Assembly: GCA_964530695.1 (NCBI GenBank)
Contig: CAZGYQ010000003.1
Span: 1-64,000, forward strand
Reading direction: 5' to 3'
Source: VFBF01 sp964530695
GTDB lineage: Bacteria > Pseudomonadota > Alphaproteobacteria > Caulobacterales > Aquidulcibacteraceae
Length of the DNA stretch: 64,000 bases
A program made the position numbers and the translations under genes. Below, piece after piece: positions 26,357 to 34,305 of the stretch. The number at the start of each line of letters is the position of its first letter. Position 1 is the first letter of the stretch. Under the pieces are notes generated by a model. That model saw only the letters and a list, made by a program, of their open reading frames with translations, had not been told where the DNA came from and ran no database searches.

Positions 26357-26456
26357 AGCATTTTCCGACGAAGTGGATCCCGGTTCGTCGGAAGAAAATG
26401 CGACCGATCAACAACCTGGAGCCCCGATCCGATTCCATTGGATCGGAACGGCTCCG
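26355..26456. repeat. Intergenic palindromic repeat, two hairpins (alphaproteobacterial REP type)
   Basis: The first hairpin pairs GCATTTTCCGACGAA (26358-26372) with TTCGTCGG...AAAATGC (26384-26401). The second pairs GGAGCC and CCGATCC (26419-26430) with GGATCGG and GGCTCC (26440-26455). The sequence resembles repeats seen between genes in many Rhizobiales and Caulobacterales genomes. It lies between convergent genes and could also serve as a bidirectional terminator. Confidence 0.8.
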
Positions 26457-26461
26457 GACCC

Positions 26462-27577
26462 TCAGCCTTCGACGATGGCTTCGCGGAAGTCGCGGTCGCG
26501 CGGCGGCAATGCGAGATACGCTTCCGATCGCATTTCCATGAGACGCGATGCGGTGCGCTCGAATTCAAAACTCAGATCTCCAGCGGGATAGAGTTTTTCA
26601 GGCAAGGCGTCAGCGCTGGCGACGAGTTTGGTCTTGGCTTCGTAGAGCGCATCGACGAGCACGCGGAACCGCGCGGCTTCCTCGCGCATGGACGGCGAGA
26701 GTTTCGGGATGTTCTCCAGAATGACGGTGTGGAAGCGCTCGGCGAGTTCGAGATAGTCGGCGGCGCCGAGCGGGCGGGCGCAGAGTTCGTCGAACGTCAC
26801 CCGCGCACACCCCGCCGCCGTGCGGTCGATGGTGAGATGGCGGCCCTGCACTTCGAGCACGACGGGATGCGGCGCTGCGCCGAGCGTCAGGCGCGACCAG
26901 GCGGTGTCGATCGCTTCCTCCGCCGCCGGGCCAAGCGGGGCGTAGTAGACAGGCGCGGCCATCAGGCGCTCAAGCCGGTAGTCGCGCGCGGCGGCGATTT
27001 CCACCACGTCCAGGCGCTGCTCGATGAGGTCGATGAAGGGCGTGAAGAGCTGACGGTTCAGGCCGTTCCTGTAGAGGTCGCGCGGCGGGCGGTTCGAGGT
27101 GGCGACGACCACGACGCCGAGCGCCAGCAGGCGCTCGAAGAGGCGCCCAAGGATCATCGCGTCGGCGATGTCGCTCACCGCGAATTCGTCGAAGCACAGG
27201 AGCCGCGCCTTTTCGGCGACCGCCTGCGTCGCGCCGGTGATCAGCGCGTCATTGCCCTCGTCGCGCCGCTTGCGCGCCTCGCGCATGAAGGCGTGCTGGG
27301 AGAGCATGAATTCGTGGAAGTGGACGCGGCGCTTGGGCTTCACGGGCGCTGCGTCGAAGAAGAGATCCATCAGCATGGACTTGCCGCGTCCCACAGCGCC
27401 CCAGAGATAGAGCCCCCGCGGCGTCGGCGAGGCGCGCTTGAGGAAACCGCCGGGCTTCCACGCCGCGAGTTCCTCCGCCAGCGCATCAAGACGCAGCGCC
27501 GCAGCTTCCTGCGCGCGATCCGCCTCGATCACGCCGCCTGCGACGCGCGCGCGGTAAAGGTCCAGCACCTGCCCCAT
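26462..27577 (-). CDS. zapE: Cell-division ATPase ZapE (AFG1-like)
   Basis: ZapE is an AFG1-type P-loop ATPase; in E. coli it destabilises FtsZ rings. The 371-residue protein has Walker A GAVGRGKSM (residues 60-68), Walker B LLCFDEFAVSDIADAMIL near 145 and the conserved VVVVATSNRPPRDLYRNGL segment with an Arg finger-like RNGL. Length and domain order match the family. It is 9 nt downstream of the thioredoxin-like gene, likely in one transcript. The link between the two functions is unknown. Confidence 0.92.
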   Translation of the reverse strand: MGQVLDLYRARVAGGVIEADRAQEAAALRLDALAEELAAWKPGGFLKRASPTPRGLYLWGAVGRGKSMLMDLFFDAAPVKPKRRVHFHEFMLSQHAFMREARKRRDEGNDALITGATQAVAEKARLLCFDEFAVSDIADAMILGRLFERLLALGVVVVATSNRPPRDLYRNGLNRQLFTPFIDLIEQRLDVVEIAAARDYRLERLMAAPVYYAPLGPAAEEAIDTAWSRLTLGAAPHPVVLEVQGRHLTIDRTAAGCARVTFDELCARPLGAADYLELAERFHTVILENIPKLSPSMREEAARFRVLVDALYEAKTKLVASADALPEKLYPAGDLSFEFERTASRLMEMRSEAYLALPPRDRDFREAIVEG

Positions 27578-27586
27578 GGGTCGCGC

Positions 27587-28222
27587 TCAGCTCTCCAGCG
27601 CGAGGTCGCGGCGCACGGCGTCGAGCGCGTTGCGCCGCGCGTTGGTCACCGCGCGCCATTCCGGCCCGCGCCGCCAGAGCAGCACCGGCATATGCGGTTC
27701 GACGCCGTTGGCGCGCAGCAAGGCGGAGACACGGTCGTACGAAGCGCGACCCCACTCCGTGTAGCCCTCGACGGCGGCCTTGTCTGTGGTGGTCGGTTCG
27801 AGCGGGGCGGTCGCGGACCAGTCGCGCAGCGCGTTCCAGTCGCGCGCATGGGCGAGGGCGGCGGCGCTCTCCACCGCCTGCGCGCCGGCGCTTTCCCGGG
27901 CGGCGACCGCGACGATGCGCACGTCGACGCCTTCATCGGCGAGTGCGGCCAGCACGACGGGCGGCAACGCGCCGCAGGCGGCGCAGTCTGCGGACGTGAA
28001 CGCCCAGACCACCGGCCCGTCGTTCTCCGGGCCCAGCCACGGCGCATCGAGGAGGGCGTCCTCCATGGCCCTGGCCCCGCTGATCAGCGTCACCGGGCCC
28101 GCGAGGCGCGCCTGATCGCGCAGGAGGAGGCCGCCGCCGGCCATCAACGCGCTCGCGCAGGCGATGGCGGCCATGAGGGCGAGCAGCGCGGGGCGCTTGA
28201 CGCGGCGGATCGGTTCGTTCAC
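27587..28222 (-). CDS. Membrane-anchored thioredoxin-like protein
   Basis: The 211-residue product starts with GTG 28222, preceded by an excellent AAGGAGGG ribosome site. The N-terminus (NEPIRRVKRP) is basic and followed by one membrane segment (ALLALMAAIACASALMAGGGLLL), so the rest is probably periplasmic. A thioredoxin-fold active site CxxC is seen as DCAACG (Cys80, Cys83) after WAFTSA, in the usual strand-helix position. It may reduce or isomerise disulphides, in the DsbG/TlpA sense. A long in-frame extension upstream has no coding character. The ATPase gene zapE follows 9 nt later. Confidence 0.8.
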   Translation of the reverse strand: MNEPIRRVKRPALLALMAAIACASALMAGGGLLLRDQARLAGPVTLISGARAMEDALLDAPWLGPENDGPVVWAFTSADCAACGALPPVVLAALADEGVDVRIVAVAARESAGAQAVESAAALAHARDWNALRDWSATAPLEPTTTDKAAVEGYTEWGRASYDRVSALLRANGVEPHMPVLLWRRGPEWRAVTNARRNALDAVRRDLALES

Positions 28223-28369
28223 GCGCTCCCTCCTTCGCGGCAGGCCAATTCCCCAGAAACCGCCTCCGCGCGGCCGGCGCAAGCCTTGCCGACAGGCGCG
28301 GGGCCCAACGTCTTCCCAGCGCGGCGCGGCCGTGGTCTTTTCCGGCCCGGAAATCACTGGAACGAACTC

Positions 28370-29236
28370 ATGGCCCTGCGCGGCGACGCACCCCCGGAAA
28401 CATCTGAGAACAAGCACATCGTCGACGTGCTCATCGAGGAGCGCGCGCCGCAGCTGGCGCAGCGCCCGTCGTGGCCGGCGGTGCGGCCCGCGCTCTATCG
28501 CGCGCTGCATTACAAGGAAGCGCGGCGCATGGCCGACGACATCGCTCCCATGGGCGGTCATGAAGCGCTCGACCACATCTCGAAACTACTTTCCGTGCGG
28601 CTCGACGTGCGCGGCGGCGACCGCATCCCGAAGACGGGCCGCTGCGTCATCGTCGCCAATCACCCCACCGGCATCGCCGACGGCGTGGCGATGTACGACG
28701 CGCTGCGCCCGATCCGCCCGGACGTAATCTTTTTCGCCAACGCCGATGCGCACCGCGTGTGCCCGCGCTTCCATGAATCGCTCGTGGCGGTGGAGTGGGT
28801 GACGGCCAAGCGCACGATCGAAAAGACCAAGCAGACCCTGAAGGCCGCGCACAAGGCGTTCGCCGACGAACGCCCGGTGATGATCTTCCCGGCGGGCAAG
28901 CTCGCGCGCCTCATCGACGGCGAGATCCAGGACCCGACGTGGGAGCCCTCAGCGGTGTCGCTCGCGCGCAAGCACAATGCGCCGGTGATCCCGATCTGGG
29001 TGGACGGGCCGTACCCGTTCTTCTTCCACACCTTCGACCGCATCTCCAAGGAGCTGCGCGACATCACGCTGTTCCACGAGCTCCTGAACAAGAAGGGCAA
29101 GCTGTTTTCGCTGAAGGTGGGGCTGCCCATCGCGCCGGACCAGCTGCAGGGGCCCGCCGACGAGGTGACGCTGAAGCTCAAGCGTTTCGTGGAAAGGGAA
29201 CTGCCGCGCGACATGGACCGGCCGTTCGCAGCGTGA
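28370..29236 (+). CDS. PlsC-like acyltransferase with altered motifs
   Basis: The 288-residue protein has the fold marks of 1-acylglycerol-phosphate acyltransferases. The block ANHPTGIADG (His98, Asp104) resembles the catalytic NHx4D motif but has five residues between His and Asp. FPAGKLAR (173-180) stands where the family has FPEGTRS. There is no obvious membrane span. It probably acylates a lipid or a related acceptor; it may instead belong to the hemolysin/ornithine-lipid branch. The start at 28370 is preceded by no strong ribosome site. It is divergent from the thioredoxin-like gene. Confidence 0.75.
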   Translation: MALRGDAPPETSENKHIVDVLIEERAPQLAQRPSWPAVRPALYRALHYKEARRMADDIAPMGGHEALDHISKLLSVRLDVRGGDRIPKTGRCVIVANHPTGIADGVAMYDALRPIRPDVIFFANADAHRVCPRFHESLVAVEWVTAKRTIEKTKQTLKAAHKAFADERPVMIFPAGKLARLIDGEIQDPTWEPSAVSLARKHNAPVIPIWVDGPYPFFFHTFDRISKELRDITLFHELLNKKGKLFSLKVGLPIAPDQLQGPADEVTLKLKRFVERELPRDMDRPFAA

Positions 29237-29260
29237 TTGTCTGAAATTGAAATACCAAAT

Positions 29261-29375
29261 CAGTCATTCCGGACGCGACGAAGTCGCGATCCGGAACCCA
29301 GGCGTTCAAGCGCAGCCCGGTCCCCTGGGTTCCGGCTCTCCGCGAAGCTCTGCTTCGCTCCGGCCGGAATGACTG
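29261..29375. repeat. Palindromic intergenic element with 12-bp terminal inverted repeats
   Basis: CAGTCATTCCGG (29261-29272) is inverted at CCGGAATGACTG (29364-29375). A second nested pair is CCGGAACCCAGG (29291-29302) with CCTGGGTTCCGG (29324-29335). The 115-bp element can fold into one long cruciform. It carries no reading frame and resembles small non-coding repeats found scattered in alphaproteobacterial genomes. It lies between convergent genes. Confidence 0.85.
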
Positions 29376-29405
29376 AACTTTGCACGGAACATGCGAAGCG
29401 GTCCC

Positions 29406-30080
29406 TCAGGCGCGCAATCGCGTCAGCGCCTGCGCCCGGTATCGGTCCAGCGCCTCGCCCGCATCGTCGATGAAGGCTTCCTCGAAAGTGAAGCTGTCGG
29501 ACCAGAAGAGCGCCGCGCCGCTTTCCTTCTCGGTCATCTTCCGCCCGAGATCGCCGCGGGTGATGAAGCGGCCGCGCTTGTTGAGCAGGCGCTGGTCCTT
29601 CGCCGTGAAGCGGATGTGCGCACCCTCGATCTCGACGAACCAGCGGTGGTGGTTGAAGCCCACGTCCGGCATGGCGCCGGCGAGCGCGCGCAGTTCGAAG
29701 AGGCGCGCCTTGGCGAAGATCTCGCGGTCGCGCGAGGGCGTCTCGATGTAGCCGGCCTTCGAGGTGCGGATCAGTTCGCGGCACACGCCGATGGGGTCGC
29801 GCACGTCTTCCAGCAGGTGCGAGCAGAACGAGAAATCGAAGAACTTGTCCGGGAACGGCCACGGCTCGCGGCACACGTCATGGTTGATCCACGTCTCGGG
29901 CGTGAAGCGGCGCTCGTTCTGCGGATCGAGCGCGCCGTGGGCGCCAGTGTCGGCGTAGGGCATCAGGTCGAGCACGTGCGTGGCGAGATTGAGCGGATGG
30001 CGCCCGCCGCCGACATCAAGCACCCGGGCGCCGGCGCGCGCGCGCTCGAAGATCGTCGGCAGGTTGGAGAAGAGGATCAT
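29406..30080 (-). CDS. SAM-dependent methyltransferase (class I)
   Basis: The 224-residue protein has a Rossmann-type SAM site near the start (ARVLDVGGGRHPLNLATHV) and an acidic strand end (ALDPQN). Motif IV-like FDFSFCSHLLEDVRDPIGVC is of the kind in the methyltransferase-11/25 families. The later IETPSRDREIFAKARL segment suggests that it works on a lipid- or sugar-linked substrate, but this is not readable with confidence. It is a single gene between the palindromic element and the exoD-like gene, transcribed away from it. The acceptor is unknown. Confidence 0.8.
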   Translation of the reverse strand: MILFSNLPTIFERARAGARVLDVGGGRHPLNLATHVLDLMPYADTGAHGALDPQNERRFTPETWINHDVCREPWPFPDKFFDFSFCSHLLEDVRDPIGVCRELIRTSKAGYIETPSRDREIFAKARLFELRALAGAMPDVGFNHHRWFVEIEGAHIRFTAKDQRLLNKRGRFITRGDLGRKMTEKESGAALFWSDSFTFEEAFIDDAGEALDRYRAQALTRLRA

Positions 30081-30148
30081 GCCGGGCGTTCAACCGCGCG
30101 GCGGGGCGGGACGCAAGGTCTGGGGGTGAATCTCACGTGCGCGCCTGG

Positions 30149-30187
30149 GGCAAGCGGGCGGGCAAGCGGGCGGGCAGGCAGGCGGGC
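30149..30187. repeat. Short tandem repeat
   Basis: GGCAAGCGGGCG occurs twice in tandem (30149-30160, 30161-30172) and is followed by the related GGCAGGCAGGCGGGC. It lies upstream of the ExoD-like start and inside the shorter upstream extension of its frame, which is another reason to prefer the later start. Confidence 0.7.
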
Positions 30188-30295
30188 CCGACGGAAACCC
30201 GTGCGCAAATGCGCGCATTGCTGTTCTCGCAGCCATTTCATCACCATATGACCGTGAAACACGACCGGAGAGCGTCCGTCCGGGGGAGACAGTCC

Positions 30296-31003
30296 ATGCA
30301 GCCCACTTCCAGTCAGCCCCGCCCGGCCGCGCGGGACCTGCCCGCGCGCGTGCGCCGCCGCCGGCCGGTCGAGGACCTCGAAAGCCTGCTCGACAACATC
30401 TGCGGGCAGGTGGATTGCGGCCTCAACCCGCTGGCGAAGGACGAGGTGACGATCCGCGAGCTGCTGGCCACGGTCGGGCGACGTTCCTACGGCCCGCTGC
30501 TGCTGATCGTGGGTCTGTTCTCGATCTCGCCGGCGACCATCGTGCCGGGCATGACGTGGCTTTCCGCCGGGCTCACGCTGGTGATCGCGCTGCAGATGCT
30601 CGTGGGCCGGCGGACGCCGTGGTTGCCGAAGCGTGCGCTCGATGCGTCCGTGTCGCGCGAGATGGTGGTGAAAGGCGTCGCCGGCTTTCGCCCGGTCGCC
30701 CGCAGGATCGACGCCATGATGCGGCCGCGCCTGACGTTTCTCGCCAGTCCGCCGTTCGTGAACCTCATCGCGCTCGCCTGCGTCCTCGCGGCGCTTGTGA
30801 CCATCCCGCTCGGACTCATCCCGTTCGCGCCGCTCGCGCCGGGCTTCGCGATAGTAATGTTCGGTCTCGGCATGACCTCGCGCGACGGACTGCTGATCAC
30901 GTTCGCGCTCATGGTGGTGGGCGGCGCCTGCTATTTCATGTGGCCGATTCTCGAGCCGGTGATCATGCCGCTCGTGCGCATGATCCCGTCGCTGCCGGTC
31001 TAG
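30296..31003 (+). CDS. ExoD-like exopolysaccharide synthesis membrane protein
   Basis: The 235-residue protein belongs to the ExoD family (named after a Sinorhizobium exopolysaccharide gene). The N-terminal part is charged (ARDLPARVRRRRPVEDLE) and contains LLDNICGQV. Four or so membrane segments follow, including GPLLLIVGLFSISPATIVPG, the family signature region, and FVNLIALACVLAALVTIPLG. ATG 30296 is chosen because GGGGGAG lies about eight bases upstream; ATG 30248 is in frame but weaker. Its role is unknown beyond the family name. It ends in a shared CTAG with the convergent MscS gene. Confidence 0.8.
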   Translation: MQPTSSQPRPAARDLPARVRRRRPVEDLESLLDNICGQVDCGLNPLAKDEVTIRELLATVGRRSYGPLLLIVGLFSISPATIVPGMTWLSAGLTLVIALQMLVGRRTPWLPKRALDASVSREMVVKGVAGFRPVARRIDAMMRPRLTFLASPPFVNLIALACVLAALVTIPLGLIPFAPLAPGFAIVMFGLGMTSRDGLLITFALMVVGGACYFMWPILEPVIMPLVRMIPSLPV

Positions 31004-31863
31004 GCCGGACGGTCTTTGGTCGCTTCGATGTGGTAGGTGACGTTGGTTGGAAAGGGGAACTCGATCCCCGCGCCGTCGAACGCGTCCTTCACGGCCTTGG
31101 TGAGATCGAATCGAAGGGCCGCGATGTCGCCCGCCGCGCACCACAGGTTCGCCAGCAACGACACGGAATAATCGCCAAGCGCTGAAACCTTAACGCCGGG
31201 CGGCGGCGCCTTCATCACGCGCACATCGTCTGAGATCGCGGCAAGCATGACCTTCATCGCCGCATCCAGATCGGTCTTGTAGGCCACGTTGAACGTCAGT
31301 TCGAGCATGCGTGTGCCGTTGGCGGTGTAGTTCAGGATCGGCGCGCCCCAGCACTGGGCGTTCGGCAGCGTCACCTGCACGTTCGCCGGCGTCGACAGCT
31401 CGGTGATGAAGAGATTGATGTCGCGCACCGTGCCTTTCTGCCCGGCGACTTCCACGAAATCGCCCAGCCTGTAGGGCCTAAAGAGAACGAGCATCACGCC
31501 GGCCGCCACGTTCGACAGCGTGCCCTGCAATGCAAGGCCGATGGCCAGCGTCGCAGCGCCGAGAACGGCGATGATCTGCGTCGTCTGCACGCCGAAGCGG
31601 TCGAGCACGGCGATGACCACGAACGCCAGCAGGCCATAGCGCACGATCGAGGCGAAGAACGCCGCCAGCGTGTTGTCGATGCGCGCGTGCTTGCGCGCGA
31701 TGCGGTTCACCGCGGCCGCGAGCCAGCGCGTGATCCAGACGCCGGCGATGAGGATCGCCAGGGCCGCGACGAGATTGAAGGCGCCGGCGATCACGGCGTC
31801 GCCGTAGTGCGCCCAGATGGCTTTGGGGCTGAAGTCGGTGAGGGCGGCGGGCGTTGGCGGCAT
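31000..31863 (-). CDS. MscS-type mechanosensitive ion channel
   Basis: The 287-residue channel opens under membrane tension to release solutes. Three N-terminal membrane spans cover about 20-120. The pore helix GAATLAIGLALQGTLSNVAAG is followed by the beta domain start LFRPYRLGDFVEVAGQKGTV and the conserved TLPNAQCWGAPILNYT, as in MscS. Length matches the small-channel class. ATG 31863 has GGAG seven bases upstream; the longer frame overlaps the divergent ABC gene region. Its stop and that of the ExoD gene share a 4-bp CTAG. Confidence 0.93.
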   Translation of the reverse strand: MPPTPAALTDFSPKAIWAHYGDAVIAGAFNLVAALAILIAGVWITRWLAAAVNRIARKHARIDNTLAAFFASIVRYGLLAFVVIAVLDRFGVQTTQIIAVLGAATLAIGLALQGTLSNVAAGVMLVLFRPYRLGDFVEVAGQKGTVRDINLFITELSTPANVQVTLPNAQCWGAPILNYTANGTRMLELTFNVAYKTDLDAAMKVMLAAISDDVRVMKAPPPGVKVSALGDYSVSLLANLWCAAGDIAALRFDLTKAVKDAFDGAGIEFPFPTNVTYHIEATKDRPA

Positions 31864-31983
31864 GCAGGATCTCCGGTTTCCGTCTAGGCGGATTCGGTCC
31901 ATGCGGAATTGCGCGCGCGCCATCCGGGACGGCGGCGGCGGGCGGCCATGGTTCCGCCCGGAACATTGCTGTAGCGTCATGGC

Positions 31984-32895
31984 ATGATCGAAGTCGAAGA
32001 TGTCGTGTACGACTACCCGACCAAACGCGCGCTGCGCGGGGTCCGGTTCAAGGCCGAGCGCGGGCAGGTGCTGGCGCTCGTGGGGCCCAACGGCGCCGGC
32101 AAGACGACGCTGCTGCGCTGTCTCGCGGCGCTCGACCGGCCGTTCTCGGGCGCGGTGCGCATCGACGGCGTCGACACCCAGGACGATCCGCGCCGCGTGC
32201 ATGAGAAAGTGGGCTATCTACCGGATTTCTACGGGCTCTATGACGAACTCACCATCGAGCAGAACCTGCTCTATGCGGCTAACGCGCGGCGCGTGACCGG
32301 CGCTAGGGCGCGTGACGCAATGAAGCGTACGGTTGAGCGGATCGGCCTTGCCGATCGCGTGAAGTCGCGCGCGTCGGAGCTGTCGCGCGGCCTGCGCCAG
32401 CGCCTCGCCATCGGCCAGACCATCGTTCACGAACCGGCCGCATTGCTGCTCGATGAACCTGCCGCAGGCCTCGATCCCGAAGCGCGGCGCAGCCTGTCCG
32501 AACTCATCACCTCGCTCGCCAAAGGCGGCATGGCGATAATCGTCTCGTCGCACATCCTCGCCGAGCTTGAGGATTATTCCACCGCCATGCTGGTGATGCG
32601 CGACGGCGCGCTCATCGGCGACGGGCCGGTGTCCGCCGGCGGCGCGGTCCGCGTGCGCATCACGCTGGCGCGCGCTGACCAGCGCTTTCCCGCAAGCATC
32701 GCCGCGCAGGCGGGCGTCATGGTCGAGACCGCCGACGCATCGGGCGGGCTGATCACGCTGGACGGCGGCGCGGAAGCCAACGCCATGCTGCTGCGCGCGC
32801 TCGTGCTCGACAATTTCCACGTCACGACCTTCGCCGAGGAGCGCGTCTCGCTCGAAGCCGCCTATATGGCCGCGCAAGCAGGAAGCCGCGCATGA
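31984..32895 (+). CDS. ABC transporter ATP-binding protein
   Basis: The 303-residue ATPase has Walker A GPNGAGKTT, a Q-loop region, Walker B LLLDEP and the D-loop AGLDP. The signature is LSRGLRQRL instead of LSGGQ, as in several ABC-2-type exporters. The C-terminal ~80 residues are a domain without clear family. It probably drives an exporter with the membrane protein encoded directly after it, with which it overlaps by 4 nt (ATGA). The substrate is unknown. The ribosome site before the start is weak. Confidence 0.92.
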   Translation: MIEVEDVVYDYPTKRALRGVRFKAERGQVLALVGPNGAGKTTLLRCLAALDRPFSGAVRIDGVDTQDDPRRVHEKVGYLPDFYGLYDELTIEQNLLYAANARRVTGARARDAMKRTVERIGLADRVKSRASELSRGLRQRLAIGQTIVHEPAALLLDEPAAGLDPEARRSLSELITSLAKGGMAIIVSSHILAELEDYSTAMLVMRDGALIGDGPVSAGGAVRVRITLARADQRFPASIAAQAGVMVETADASGGLITLDGGAEANAMLLRALVLDNFHVTTFAEERVSLEAAYMAAQAGSRA

Positions 32896-34229
32896 ACCCG
32901 GAATTCAAACGCAATCTCTGGCTGGAAATTTCACCGACGCGGCTGCTGCTGATGGCCACGGTGCTCGGCATCATCTTCACGATCACGTGGTTTGCGGCGG
33001 ACTGGGAGGACAGACCGTCTGCACTCGCTGGCGCGGCCGAGGCGCTCTTTTCGGTGATCGTCGGCTTATGGGGATCGTTCAAGGCGGGCCGTTCGGTGTC
33101 GGACGAAATCCGCGAGCGGACGTGGGATTTCCAGCGGCTGTCGGCGCTGTCGCCGATGGCGATGACGCTCGGCAAGCTGTTCGGCGCCACGTCCTACGTG
33201 TGGTTTGGCGGTCTGATCTGCCTTGGCGTGGCGATGTTCGGTCATGCGATTGAGCAGGGTTTGGCGACGGCGGCGCAGAACGCCGGAAAGCTCGTGCTTC
33301 TGGGCGTTTTTGCGCACACGGTTGCGCTGGCGGTGAGCCTTGCGGTGGTGCGCCGGGGCCGAGGCCGCGACCGTGTCGACGCTTTCGTGTTCACGATCGC
33401 CGGCCTGATCGCCTACCAGTCTGGCGCAGAACTGAGCGGCGGCGGCATGGTGGGCATCATGCGCCGGATTGCGGAAGAAGGTGCGGAAGCGAGGCAGTGG
33501 TGGGGCGTGTCGCTGCCGTGGGAGACGTGGGGCTACATCTCGCTCGGCATGCTCGTGGTGTGGGCGTTCCTGACGGCGTGGCGACTGATGCGCGTCGAGC
33601 TTCAGGCGCCGGCGAATCCGCTCTGGTATCCACTCTTCCTGCTTGCGCCGGCGCTGCTGCTCGGGGGACTGGCGGACAACCCGCTCGGAAGATTGATCTA
33701 CGTGTACGCCATCGTTCACGGTCTCGTGCTGGCGACATTGCTCATCGAGCCGAAGGATTTCGTCGCGTGGCGGGCGCTCGGTGCGCGGCTGAGTACAGGA
33801 GCGAAGGGCGCGGGCCGCTACTGGCCGTCGGCGTTGTCCGGATTGATCGTGGCGTTCCTCGCGGCGTGCGCGCTCGCGGTCGTCGCGCCCGGCGTGCAGG
33901 AAAAGCCGGTGTCGTGGCTCGTGGGGTTCGCGGCGTTTGCCTTCCTGCTGCGCGAGACCGCGATCTTCGCCTTCTTCCACCTCGGCGCGAACCAGCGGCG
34001 CGGTGATTTCGCGGCGCTGCTGACCATCGCGCTCCTGTGCTTCGCCGGGCCCGCCGTGCTGGGCATCGCCAACCTCGAGGCGGCGAACGGCCTGTTCATC
34101 GTCCAGCCGGACGCGGGGGTCACCTCGCACCTCCTGTCGATCGCGGCGGGCCTCGTGCAGGCGGCGGTGTTCGCCTTGATGGCGCAGGCCCGCTGGGGCG
34201 GGCGCGAGAGGGCGCTGGCGGCTGCGTAG
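32892..34229 (+). CDS. ABC transporter membrane protein (exporter permease)
   Basis: The 445-residue protein has about ten hydrophobic segments and no soluble domain, which fits the membrane partner of the preceding ATPase. Segments include LLLMATVLGIIFTITWF near the start, then VWFGGLICLGVAMFGHAI and LFLLAPALLLGGLAD. The charged loop SVSDEIRERTWDFQRLSALS early in the protein is typical of ABC-2 permeases that contact the ATPase. It begins inside the stop codon of the ATPase gene. The substrate is unknown. Confidence 0.85.
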   Translation: MNPEFKRNLWLEISPTRLLLMATVLGIIFTITWFAADWEDRPSALAGAAEALFSVIVGLWGSFKAGRSVSDEIRERTWDFQRLSALSPMAMTLGKLFGATSYVWFGGLICLGVAMFGHAIEQGLATAAQNAGKLVLLGVFAHTVALAVSLAVVRRGRGRDRVDAFVFTIAGLIAYQSGAELSGGGMVGIMRRIAEEGAEARQWWGVSLPWETWGYISLGMLVVWAFLTAWRLMRVELQAPANPLWYPLFLLAPALLLGGLADNPLGRLIYVYAIVHGLVLATLLIEPKDFVAWRALGARLSTGAKGAGRYWPSALSGLIVAFLAACALAVVAPGVQEKPVSWLVGFAAFAFLLRETAIFAFFHLGANQRRGDFAALLTIALLCFAGPAVLGIANLEAANGLFIVQPDAGVTSHLLSIAAGLVQAAVFALMAQARWGGRERALAAA

Positions 34230-34305
34230 GTTTCCAATTCGGCGCGCGCCGGGGTAAGCGGACGCTGGCCAGGATGCGGGATCGGCTGCGGGATCGGCGG
34301 GGTTC

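Noticed and set aside
24577..26541. Same-strand frame-shifted open frame across putA and the DUF4870-like gene
   Set aside because: It runs through two real genes in another frame and into the repeat element, with no domain.
26438..28369. Long upstream extension of the PlsC-like gene
   Set aside because: It is the antisense of zapE and the thioredoxin-like gene. The acyltransferase homology begins only at the ATG at 28370.
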